From: Spirochaetaceae bacterium
Lineage (GTDB): Bacteria > Spirochaetota > Spirochaetia > SZUA-6 > Fen-1364
Assembly: GCA_003154555.1 (NCBI GenBank)
Contig: PMDT01000345.1
Coordinates: 1-13,062 of the forward strand
Length of the DNA: 13,062 bases
Direction of reading: 5' to 3'
Both the position numbers and the translations under genes were made by a program. The notes beneath the pieces are model-generated. The model searched no databases. It had not been told where the DNA came from and worked only from the letters and a program-made list of their open reading frames with translations. This document shows positions 6,179 through 12,705 of the stretch, one piece after another; position 1 is the stretch's first letter; every line of letters begins with the position of its first letter.

Positions 6179-8203
6179 GTGAAACTGCGACCGCTGCTCG
6201 TCTGCTTCCTGTGTGCCCTGCCTGCGCTGCTTCCCGCCCAGGCGCTCGATTACAACGCCGCACAATCCGCTGAACAACTGCGCGCCGGTGTCCAGGCATT
6301 CCACCGCGGTTTCTACAACGACGCATGGACCTCGCTCGAAAAGGCAATCAGCTACCAGCCGAAGAACTCACTCGCCCAGACATGGCTCGGCCGCGCCCAG
6401 TGGAAGGCAGGTTACGAGCAGGAGGCCATCCGCACCTGGCAGCAGCTCCTGGATACCGGTCGAGGGGGCGCGCTGATTCGTGACTGGATCGGCGTCCTCA
6501 ATTTCCGGCGAGGACTCGGCAGGGAGCTTTCGGGAAAGACGACATGGGTCGTCACCGCGCAGCTCGACGGCACGCTCACCGGCGGTTACCAGTTCCGCAG
6601 GCCGACCAGCGTCAAGCCGCGGGCCAACGGCAGTTTCTGGGTCGTCGCATTCGGTTCCAACGAGGTCCTCCGTTTCGATCCCAACTTCCGTCTGCTCGAT
6701 TCGTTCCGCGGCGGGCTCGCCGGGTTCGACCGTCCCTACGACGTGGTCGAGGCCGAGGATGGATCGTTCTTCGTGTCCGAGTACGGCGCGAACCGCATCG
6801 CGAAATGCAATGCAAAAGGCGAAAAGATCACGACATTCGGCAGCAAGGGCAGGGGGGACGCCCAGCTCCTCGGCCCCCAGTACATGACGCTTGATTCACG
6901 GGGATACCTGTGGGTGACAGACTGGGGGAACTCCCGGGTCGTTCGTTTCAGCACCGATGGAAGCTTCATACAGTCCATTGCCGGCATCAACGGACCCACC
7001 GGCATCGCCGCCGCGGAGGACAAGCTCTACGTTTCCGAGCAGGCGGGAAAGCGGATCCTGGTCTATGACCTGAACGGCAATCCGCTCGGCTCACTCGGCG
7101 AAGGAACCCTGACGCAGCCGGAAGGGCTCACATTCACGGCGTCGGGCACGCTCCTTGTCGCGGATGGCAACCGGATCATGGAGTGCGATCTGGACCGCGA
7201 GGTCTGGACAGTGAGGGGAGATACGAGCGCGCAGACGCGCAAGCTCGTGCAACAGGCCGTCACGCCCAACGGCGATATCCTCGGCGTCGATTTCAACCAG
7301 AGCAGAATCGTGCTCCTCTCTGATACGAGCTCCCTGTATGCAGGGCTCGTCGTGCGGGTCGATCGCGTGAACTCCGTGCAGTTCCCCGTCGTGATCGCCG
7401 ACATCGCCGTGGAGAACAAGTTCGGCACTCCCGTCGTGGGGCTGGGGATGGACAACTTCACGGTGACCGAAGGAAATGCGGGGGTGGCATCCCCGTCGCT
7501 CGTTCTCGCCAATTCGAACGTGAAGGCCTTCGACGTCTCACTTGTCATGGAAAGGTCGCCCGCGTTCGAGGCATATCGACAGGACGCGGTGAAAGCCGTC
7601 GCCGATCTCTACGGGCTTGTCACCCCGGCAGGGAGGATCAAGGCCGTCTCCGCCGGCGAGCGGCCGGTGCGGGAAGCGGATTTCGGCGAGACCCGTCTGC
7701 GCTTCGTGAACCAGGCGCTCCAGTCTGCCCCGTCGGCAAAGTGGAGATTCGACCTCGCCGCCCGATTTGCCGGCGATGAGCTCATCACCGTGCCGACAAG
7801 CGGCAAGCGCGCAATTGTCTTCTTCACCACGGGCGCCCTGGGTGGCACCCCGTTCGGGACGTATTCCCTCCTCGAACTGGCTGCGTATCTGCGCAACAGC
7901 TCCATCGCCTTCTATCCCGTGGTTTTCGGCGGTGGAGCGCCGGATGAGCAGCTGGGATACCTGGCTTCTGCCACGGGGGGACGACTCTATTCGATCACTT
8001 CTCCCGGGGGTATGCAGGAGGTGGTGAGCGACATCCGCGCGCGTGTTGGCTCCGTGTACACGATACGGTACACGTCGCCCACGCCGTCCCAATTCGGCGA
8101 TCGCTACATCCCGCTGGAGGTCCAGGTCATCGTGCAGCGGGTGAGTGGCAGGGACGAAGCGGGCTACTACGCGCCCGTGACGACGGGAACCACGGAGAAA
8201 TAA
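6179..8203 (+). CDS. Exported TPR / NHL beta-propeller / VWA-like protein
   Basis: This 674-residue protein starts at GTG with a clear signal peptide: KLR, a hydrophobic stretch to about residue 19, and a likely cleavage after AQA (22). Residues 29-92 form TPR-like helices (FHRGFYNDAWTSLEKAISYQ). Residues about 130-385 are NHL-type propeller blades, with recurring units such as PYDVVEAEDGSFFVSEYGANRI, YLWVTDWGNSRVVRF and KLYVSEQAGKRILVYDLNG. Residues about 390-670 resemble a von Willebrand A domain. At the metal-binding DxSxS site the sequence is LVMERSP (455-461), so metal-dependent adhesion is probably lost. The protein should be periplasmic or cell-surface and bind other proteins. No Shine-Dalgarno precedes the start. 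A strong terminator begins at the stop codon. Confidence 0.85.
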   Translation: MKLRPLLVCFLCALPALLPAQALDYNAAQSAEQLRAGVQAFHRGFYNDAWTSLEKAISYQPKNSLAQTWLGRAQWKAGYEQEAIRTWQQLLDTGRGGALIRDWIGVLNFRRGLGRELSGKTTWVVTAQLDGTLTGGYQFRRPTSVKPRANGSFWVVAFGSNEVLRFDPNFRLLDSFRGGLAGFDRPYDVVEAEDGSFFVSEYGANRIAKCNAKGEKITTFGSKGRGDAQLLGPQYMTLDSRGYLWVTDWGNSRVVRFSTDGSFIQSIAGINGPTGIAAAEDKLYVSEQAGKRILVYDLNGNPLGSLGEGTLTQPEGLTFTASGTLLVADGNRIMECDLDREVWTVRGDTSAQTRKLVQQAVTPNGDILGVDFNQSRIVLLSDTSSLYAGLVVRVDRVNSVQFPVVIADIAVENKFGTPVVGLGMDNFTVTEGNAGVASPSLVLANSNVKAFDVSLVMERSPAFEAYRQDAVKAVADLYGLVTPAGRIKAVSAGERPVREADFGETRLRFVNQALQSAPSAKWRFDLAARFAGDELITVPTSGKRAIVFFTTGALGGTPFGTYSLLELAAYLRNSSIAFYPVVFGGGAPDEQLGYLASATGGRLYSITSPGGMQEVVSDIRARVGSVYTIRYTSPTPSQFGDRYIPLEVQVIVQRVSGRDEAGYYAPVTTGTTEK

Positions 8204-8235
8204 AAAGGAGCAGCGGCGGCGCCGAGCTCCTTTTT
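8202..8235. terminator. Strong bidirectional intrinsic terminator
   Basis: AAAAAGGAGC (8202-8211) and GCTCCTTTTT (8226-8235) form a perfect 10-bp stem around a 14-nt GC-rich loop. A- and T-runs flank it, so it can end transcription from both the plus-strand VWA-like gene and the convergent minus-strand corrinoid gene. Confidence 0.88.
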
Positions 8236-8257
8236 CCGAATTTCCCCGGGTCAGTCG

Positions 8258-8896
8258 TCAGGCCCGAAGGAACGCCTTGAACTTTTCCGCGGCGCTGGCC
8301 GCATCCGGCGCATAACCGTCGGCGCCGATTTCTTTTGCATATTGATCGGTGAGAGGCGCGCCACCGACCATGATCTTCACCTTGCCACGCATCCCTTCCG
8401 CCTCAAACTTCCCGATGACTTCCTTCATGCCCGTCATCGTCGTGGTGAGAAGCGCCGACATCCCTACGGTCTTTGCGTCCGGGTTGTCCTTGAATCCCTG
8501 GACGAACTTGTCGCCCGACACGTCGATACCGAGATCAATCACCTCGATACCGGCGCCCTGGGCCATCATTTTCACGAGGTTCTTGCCAATATCATGCAGG
8601 TCACCCTTCACAGTGCCCAGCAGCATCTTCCCGATGGGTTTCACGCCCGCCTTCACCAGCTCGGGCTTGAGAATCTCCATGCTCTGGTTCATGGCGCGCG
8701 CTGCGATGAGCACCTCGGGAATGTAGATCTCGTTGCATTTGAAGCGTTGTCCGACCTTGTCCATGCCGTCCAGCAGACCCTTGTTGAGGATTTCGCCGGC
8801 AGGCTTCTTCTCCGCGAGGAGTGCCGACGTGAGCTCTTTGGACTTCGGTGCATTCCCTTTCTGGATCGCTTCGGAAAGTTCCTGGTATGTCGCCAA
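8258..8896 (-). CDS. Methyltransferase cognate corrinoid protein (MtbC/MttC-like)
   Basis: This protein of about 212 residues carries a methyl group on a corrinoid cofactor between a substrate-specific methyltransferase and a methyl acceptor. Numbered from the GTG at 8902, residues 1-88 form the helical methionine-synthase-type cap domain, with FKCNEIYIPEVLIAARAMNQ. Residues 90-214 are the B12-binding domain. The cobalt-ligand motif DLHDIG is at 101-106 with His103, followed by SALLTTTM (149-156) and GGAPLT (180-185). Length and layout match the COG5012 corrinoid proteins of methylamine or methoxy-compound metabolism. No methyltransferase or reductive activase is adjacent, so the substrate is unknown. 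TTG 8896 is preferred as start because the ribosome-binding site sits 6 nt upstream. Confidence 0.93.
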   Translation of the reverse strand: MATYQELSEAIQKGNAPKSKELTSALLAEKKPAGEILNKGLLDGMDKVGQRFKCNEIYIPEVLIAARAMNQSMEILKPELVKAGVKPIGKMLLGTVKGDLHDIGKNLVKMMAQGAGIEVIDLGIDVSGDKFVQGFKDNPDAKTVGMSALLTTTMTGMKEVIGKFEAEGMRGKVKIMVGGAPLTDQYAKEIGADGYAPDAASAAEKFKAFLRA

Positions 8897-8902
8897 CTTC
8901 AC

Positions 8903-8909
8903 CCTCCTT
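8903..8909 (-). promoter_or_regulatory. Ribosome-binding site selecting a TTG start for the corrinoid gene
   Basis: AAGGAGG on the minus strand directly abuts GTG 8902, with no spacing, but lies 6 nt from TTG 8896. The latter is the workable distance and yields an N-terminus (MATYQELSEA) typical of the family. Confidence 0.7.
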
Positions 8910-9004
8910 GCGCGCGCACCCGCCGCCGCGGCATGCTCGGCGGTTCACCTCGGGGACACGGACGCTCCGTCGATCGTTCCAAGGCTCTCCGTATCCTTTT
9001 TTGA

Positions 9005-9033
9005 TTGCCACAAACGGCATTCCGTGCTACGCT
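9005..9033 (+). promoter_or_regulatory. Candidate promoter of the oxidoreductase operon
   Basis: TTGCCA (9005-9010, 5/6 to consensus) and TACGCT (9028-9033, 3/6) are spaced by 17 nt. A start near 9040 leaves a leader of about 25 nt with AGAGGAG (9051-9057) before GTG 9065. The promoter lies in the 168-nt gap between the divergent corrinoid and oxidoreductase genes. Confidence 0.5.
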
Positions 9034-9064
9034 TGCTTTTACATCATGATAGAGGAGCATCTCG

Positions 9065-9322
9065 GTGTCAAGAGGAAGGCCTGAGCTCGACCGCGAGCGC
9101 TGCAAGGGATGCACGCTCTGCGTCAGCGCATGTCCCGAGAAGATCCTGGTCATGTCGCGCGACCAGTTCAACAGGCAGGGCGTGCCATTCGCTGTCTGCT
9201 TCGACGAATCGCGATGCACGGCCTGCATGTCCTGCGCGATCATCTGCCCGGATATGGCCATTCGCATTTTCCGGCTCACGGCCGCTGCGTCCGAACCGAA
9301 TGTCGCCGCGAGCGACGGGTAG
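9065..9322 (+). CDS. korD: 2-oxoacid:ferredoxin oxidoreductase, ferredoxin-like delta subunit
   Basis: This 85-residue protein is a bacterial-type ferredoxin with two CxxCxxCxxxC(P) clusters, at Cys13/16/19/23 and Cys51/54/57/61. Each would ligate one [4Fe-4S] centre. It serves as the electron-transfer subunit that carries electrons from the TPP site to external ferredoxin. An extra Cys45 lies just before the second cluster. The GTG start has AGAGGAG 7 nt upstream. It is the first gene of the operon and ends 4 nt before the alpha subunit gene. The delta-first order is common for four-subunit Kor and Vor enzymes. Confidence 0.9.
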   Translation: MSRGRPELDRERCKGCTLCVSACPEKILVMSRDQFNRQGVPFAVCFDESRCTACMSCAIICPDMAIRIFRLTAAASEPNVAASDG

Positions 9323-9326
9323 CACA

Positions 9327-10379
9327 ATGGCAGTCACACTCATGAAGGGCAACGAGGCAATCGGCGAAGCGGCCATCATCGCCGGCTGTCGTCACTATTT
9401 CGGCTATCCCATTACTCCGCAGAACGAGCTTCCTGCTTACATGTCGATGCGTCTTCCAAAGGTCGGCGGCACTTTCCTCCAGGCGGAGAGCGAGGTGGCG
9501 GCAATCAACATGGTCCTGGGCGCCTCCGCGGCCGGCGCCCGCGTCATGACCTCCTCTTCATCCCCGGGGGTGAGCCTCAAGATGGAAGGCATCTCCTATC
9601 TCTCGGGGGCCGAGCTTCCCGCTGTGGTCGTGAACATGATGCGCGGAGGACCGGGCCTGGGCAATATCGCCGGTGCGCAGGGCGACTATTTCCAGGCTGT
9701 GAAGGGCGGAGGACACGGAGACTACCACTGCATTGTTCTTGCACCCAACGGCGTCCAGGAGCTGGCGGACCTCACCGTGAAGGCATTCGATCTGGCGGAC
9801 CAGTACCGGATCGTGGTGATCATCCTCGGCGACGGTTTCATCGGGCAGATGTCGGAACCCATCACGCTTCCCGCGCCGTCGGGCCGGGTTTTCGACAAGA
9901 GCGCCTGGATGCTTTCCGGCGCAACGGGCAGGGACCCGCACGTCATCGCCTCGATGAGGCTCGCCCCGGATGACGCGCTGGCGCATCTGAATGCCCGGCT
10001 CCAGGACAAGTATCGCGTGATCGAAAAGGCCGAATGCATGTGGGAGAAGTCACAGGCGGACGACGCGGAATTCCTCCTCGTCGGTTTCGGGTTGTCGGCG
10101 CGCATCTGTCGTTCATCCGTAAGCGCGCTCCGCAAGGCCGGGGTGCGCGCGGGACTGTTCCGGCCCATCACGCTCTGGCCGTTTCCTTCGGGAGAGCTGG
10201 CTCGTGCCGCTGCCGGCAAAAAGAAGATACTCGTTGTCGAGATGAACGCGGGCCAGATGGTGGAAGACGTGCGGCTGTCCGTTCTCTCGTCCGTCCCCGT
10301 CGACTTTTTGGGCACTCTGGGTGGAGTGACGCCATCGGTCGATGAGATCGTGGAAAGGGTCAGGTCCTATGCCCGTTGA
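9327..10379 (+). CDS. korA: 2-oxoacid:ferredoxin oxidoreductase alpha subunit (KorA/VorB type)
   Basis: This 350-residue subunit of a TPP-dependent oxidoreductase decarboxylates a 2-oxoacid and makes acyl-CoA while reducing ferredoxin. Seen motifs are MKGNEAIGEAAIIAGC at the N-terminus, YPITPQNE (27-34) for substrate carboxylate binding and QAESE (52-56). TSSSSPG (75-81) and RGGPGLG (106-112) follow. The PITPQNE and TSSSSPG wording and the length of about 350 fit the branched-chain VorB group, but 2-oxoglutarate-specific KorA proteins are close, so the substrate is not settled. ATG 9327 lies 4 nt after the delta gene; the open frame further upstream is not family sequence. Its end overlaps the beta gene by 11 nt. 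Confidence 0.93.
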   Translation: MAVTLMKGNEAIGEAAIIAGCRHYFGYPITPQNELPAYMSMRLPKVGGTFLQAESEVAAINMVLGASAAGARVMTSSSSPGVSLKMEGISYLSGAELPAVVVNMMRGGPGLGNIAGAQGDYFQAVKGGGHGDYHCIVLAPNGVQELADLTVKAFDLADQYRIVVIILGDGFIGQMSEPITLPAPSGRVFDKSAWMLSGATGRDPHVIASMRLAPDDALAHLNARLQDKYRVIEKAECMWEKSQADDAEFLLVGFGLSARICRSSVSALRKAGVRAGLFRPITLWPFPSGELARAAAGKKKILVVEMNAGQMVEDVRLSVLSSVPVDFLGTLGGVTPSVDEIVERVRSYAR

Positions 10380-11124
10380 AACCTTGCAGGAGAAGCTCGT
10401 CTACGGGAGACCGCAGGTCCTCGCCGACGTGCCGAATCACTACTGCCCGGGATGCGGGCACGGCATTATCCACAAGCTGCTTGCCCAATGCATCGATGAG
10501 CTGGGCATCCAGCAGACGACGATACTCGTCGCGCCCGTGGGCTGCTCCGTGCTGGCCTACAATTACATCAAGGTTGACGGCTGCGAAGCGGCGCACGGTC
10601 GCGCCCCCGCCGTTGCCACTGGCATCAAGCGCGTGCATCCCGAGGCAACGGTCATCGCCTACCAGGGGGATGGGGACCTTCTTGCCATCGGGACCGCGGA
10701 GACCATCCACGCGGCAAACCGCGGGGAGAAGATCACGGTCATCTTCGTCAACAATGCGATCTATGGCATGACGGGCGGACAGATGGCCCCGACGACGCTC
10801 CAGGCGCAGAAAACGAAAACGTCTCCCTATGGCAGAAATCCCGCGGATGTCGGGTATCCCATCCGGGCGTGTGAGCTCATCAATACGCTGGATGCGCCTG
10901 TCTTCATCGAGCGCTGCGCGGTGAGCAGCGTGAAAGGCATCCTGAAGACGAAACGCGCGATCATGAAGGGCCTGCGCAACCAGGTCGAGAAGAAGGGCTA
11001 TTCCTTCATCGAGATCCTTTCGATGTGCCCCACGGGCTGGGGCATGGAGCCTCGCGAGGCAGCGGCATGGGTGGATTCCGACATGACCCCGGTCTTCCCG
11101 CTTGGGAATCTGCGGGATCGGTAG
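10369..11124 (+). CDS. korB: 2-oxoacid:ferredoxin oxidoreductase beta subunit (TPP-binding)
   Basis: This 251-residue subunit binds thiamine pyrophosphate and probably a [4Fe-4S] cluster. It shows CPGCGHG (26-32), GDGD (100-103) for Mg-TPP diphosphate, and NNAIYGMTGGQ (128-138). PTTLQAQKTKTSPYG follows. Cysteines at 26, 29, 59 and in CPTG (220) are candidate cluster ligands. The sequence is complete for the family. Its start overlaps the alpha gene by 11 nt, so the two subunits should be translated in step, and it stops 9 nt before the gamma gene. Confidence 0.94.
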   Translation: MPVETLQEKLVYGRPQVLADVPNHYCPGCGHGIIHKLLAQCIDELGIQQTTILVAPVGCSVLAYNYIKVDGCEAAHGRAPAVATGIKRVHPEATVIAYQGDGDLLAIGTAETIHAANRGEKITVIFVNNAIYGMTGGQMAPTTLQAQKTKTSPYGRNPADVGYPIRACELINTLDAPVFIERCAVSSVKGILKTKRAIMKGLRNQVEKKGYSFIEILSMCPTGWGMEPREAAAWVDSDMTPVFPLGNLRDR

Positions 11125-11133
11125 GGGGACGCC

Positions 11134-11670
11134 GTGTACGAAGGCCTTTTCTTTGCGGGATTCGGCGGTCAGGGCATCATCCTTGCGGGCAAGATCGTCT
11201 GCCTGGCGGCGATGGGGGAGGGCAAGCACGTCTCGCATATCCCCTCCTACGGGGCGGAGATGCGGGGGGGCACGGCGAACTGCTCCGTGGTGGTCTCGGA
11301 CGATGAGATAGCCTCGCCGCTCGTGCCGCGGCCAAGCGCCTGCATCGTCATGAACAAGCCGTCCCTGTTGAAGTTCCAGTCCATCGTGCAGGTGGGCGGC
11401 CTCCTGCTCTGGAATGAATCGCTCATTGACCTCGCTCCCTCTCGAACTGACATCGAAACGCTCGCGGTGAAAGCCAACGAGATCGCGGAAGCAGCGGGTT
11501 CATACAAGGCGGCAAACATGGTGATGCTCGGCGCGCTGCTGAAACGAAAGCCCGACATCGCCTCATTGGAGGCTGTCATCGGTGTGCTGGGTGTAGCGGT
11601 GTCCGTGCGCCACCGCGAGCTGAACGACATCAACAGGAAGGCTCTGACCGGGGGATATGAAAGAGCATAA
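11134..11670 (+). CDS. korC: 2-oxoacid:ferredoxin oxidoreductase gamma subunit
   Basis: This 178-residue gamma subunit completes the four-part enzyme. It has the Rossmann-like N-terminus FFAGFGGQGIILAGK (6-20), the SYGAEMRGGTANCSV segment (38-52) typical of gamma domains, and a C-terminal helical part with AANMVMLGALL. It starts at GTG, preceded by AGGGGG. The gamma subunit contributes to CoA and subunit contacts in this enzyme family. Its last 14 nt overlap the start of a membrane-protein gene, linking that gene to the enzyme operon. Confidence 0.93.
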   Translation: MYEGLFFAGFGGQGIILAGKIVCLAAMGEGKHVSHIPSYGAEMRGGTANCSVVVSDDEIASPLVPRPSACIVMNKPSLLKFQSIVQVGGLLLWNESLIDLAPSRTDIETLAVKANEIAEAAGSYKAANMVMLGALLKRKPDIASLEAVIGVLGVAVSVRHRELNDINRKALTGGYERA

Positions 11671-12358
11671 GGGAGAATCCCGCTTCCGATTCATCTTCTG
11701 GCGCACCGACTTCGTCGGCATCGCAATGATCGTGAGCGGGGCATTCTTCCTCCTGGTCAATTTCAAGCTGATTCCCGCGAGCGACTTCCTGCCACCCCGG
11801 GTCCTGGGCATCTTCTTCATCATGGTCGGGCTCATTTTCCTGTTCTTCTCGGGGGCCGGCCGCTGGCTCACCTGGTTCGTGATCCCGGCGGGTGCATTCC
11901 TCACGGTGGGAATCGTCACGCTCGTCTTCGGCTGGAACCTGTTCTTCAGTCTCGATTCAGCCAGTGCCTTCTCCCTGGGCTTCGGCCTGACATTCATCAC
12001 GCTCTTCTGGTATCGCCGCGGGCACTGGTGGGTGCTCATCCCCTCCGGTGTCTTCATCGGCAGCGCCGCGGGCCTCGAGATCGGCGCCAGATTCCCCGTC
12101 ATCGGCTGGCACCCTGTGGCGCAGCTTCTCTGCGTGGGCATCTCCTTCCTCGTGATCTGGCTGTACTCGGTACAGAAGGAAAGGATGCGGTGGAGCCTCG
12201 TCGTCGGAGCGATCATCGTCTCCGCGTCGTTCCTCTACCTCCTGGGGATCCTGCTCGCGCGCTGGAGCATCCTTTGGCCCATCGTTCTCCTTCTTGCCGG
12301 GCTCCTCATCCCGCTCTGGATCGCTGTCGCCGACAGGCGCGCGCGGGATGACAGATGA
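11657..12358 (+). CDS. Multi-pass membrane protein of unknown function
   Basis: This 233-residue hydrophobic protein has about eight predicted membrane segments, near 18-36, 49-66, 70-92, 103-118, 124-144, 152-171, 178-200 and 204-225. A short basic N-terminal tail and a charged C-terminal tail (DRRARDDR) probably face the cytoplasm. Paired segments carrying phrases such as LLVNFKLIP and GLIFLFF resemble small LiaI/DUF5668-like membrane modules, but I do not recognise a specific family. No cofactor ligands stand out. Its ATG overlaps korC by 14 nt and its stop overlaps the next ORF as ATGA, so it is translated with the oxidoreductase. It could anchor or serve the enzyme, but this rests only on context. 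Confidence 0.78.
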   Translation: MKEHKGESRFRFIFWRTDFVGIAMIVSGAFFLLVNFKLIPASDFLPPRVLGIFFIMVGLIFLFFSGAGRWLTWFVIPAGAFLTVGIVTLVFGWNLFFSLDSASAFSLGFGLTFITLFWYRRGHWWVLIPSGVFIGSAAGLEIGARFPVIGWHPVAQLLCVGISFLVIWLYSVQKERMRWSLVVGAIIVSASFLYLLGILLARWSILWPIVLLLAGLLIPLWIAVADRRARDDR

Positions 12359-12705
12359 TCGCGCGGATCCGTCTGGCAATCGAAGAACGTCGCGCGCGAT
12401 GGGAAGCCATCTGCCTGAAGTGCGGCCGTTGCTGCTATGAGAAGGAATACCGCGGCAGGAGCATCGTTACCAACTATCGCAAGCCCAGCCCGCACCTGGA
12501 CACCATCGACAATTCCTGCCGCGTGTACGATGCGCGATTCGAGACCTGCGATCGCTGTCGGAAAATGACAATCGCGCACGCGCTTTTCGTGTCGTGGCTG
12601 CCCGATTCCTGCGGCTATGTCCGGCATTACCGGCATCTCGGAAGGGCGCGCGCCCCCCGGCGTTCCGCCGCCCGCCTCAATAGCGGAACGCACTCTCCCC
12701 GATGA
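12355..12705 (+). CDS. CxxCxxCC cysteine-cluster protein (YkgJ/YcgN-like)
   Basis: This 116-residue protein carries CLKCGRCC (20-27), then Cys55 in SCRVYDARFETCDRC with Cys65 and Cys68, and Cys86 in WLPDSCGYV. These eight cysteines and the phrases VYDxRFExC and WLPDxCGY match the uncharacterised zinc- or iron-chelating cysteine-cluster family (PF03692 type). The biochemical role is unknown; metal binding is likely. The protein is somewhat short, and after about residue 95 the tail is basic and low in complexity. That tail overlaps the convergent nucleoside kinase by 29 bp. It is the sixth gene of the oxidoreductase operon, joined to the membrane-protein gene by an ATGA overlap. Confidence 0.8.
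   Translation: MIARIRLAIEERRARWEAICLKCGRCCYEKEYRGRSIVTNYRKPSPHLDTIDNSCRVYDARFETCDRCRKMTIAHALFVSWLPDSCGYVRHYRHLGRARAPRRSAARLNSGTHSPR
12661..12690. terminator. Hairpin in the overlap of two convergent genes
   Basis: CGTTCCGC (12661-12668) is perfectly complementary to GCGGAACG (12683-12690) around a 14-nt loop. It lies across the 3' ends of the cysteine-cluster gene and the nucleoside kinase gene, including the latter's stop codon. There is no T-run, so a role in termination or 3'-end protection is possible but unproven. Confidence 0.35.

Noticed and set aside
8897..9064. Cobalamin riboswitch in front of the corrinoid gene.
   Set aside because: The gap is only about 155 nt on that side and I see no B12-box-like sequence or multi-helix layout; only a short CCGCCG/CGGCGG inverted repeat is present.
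8733..9326. An upstream open frame joined to the alpha subunit of the oxidoreductase.
   Set aside because: It runs antisense through the corrinoid gene and over the ferredoxin subunit in another frame. Family similarity starts at ATG 9327.
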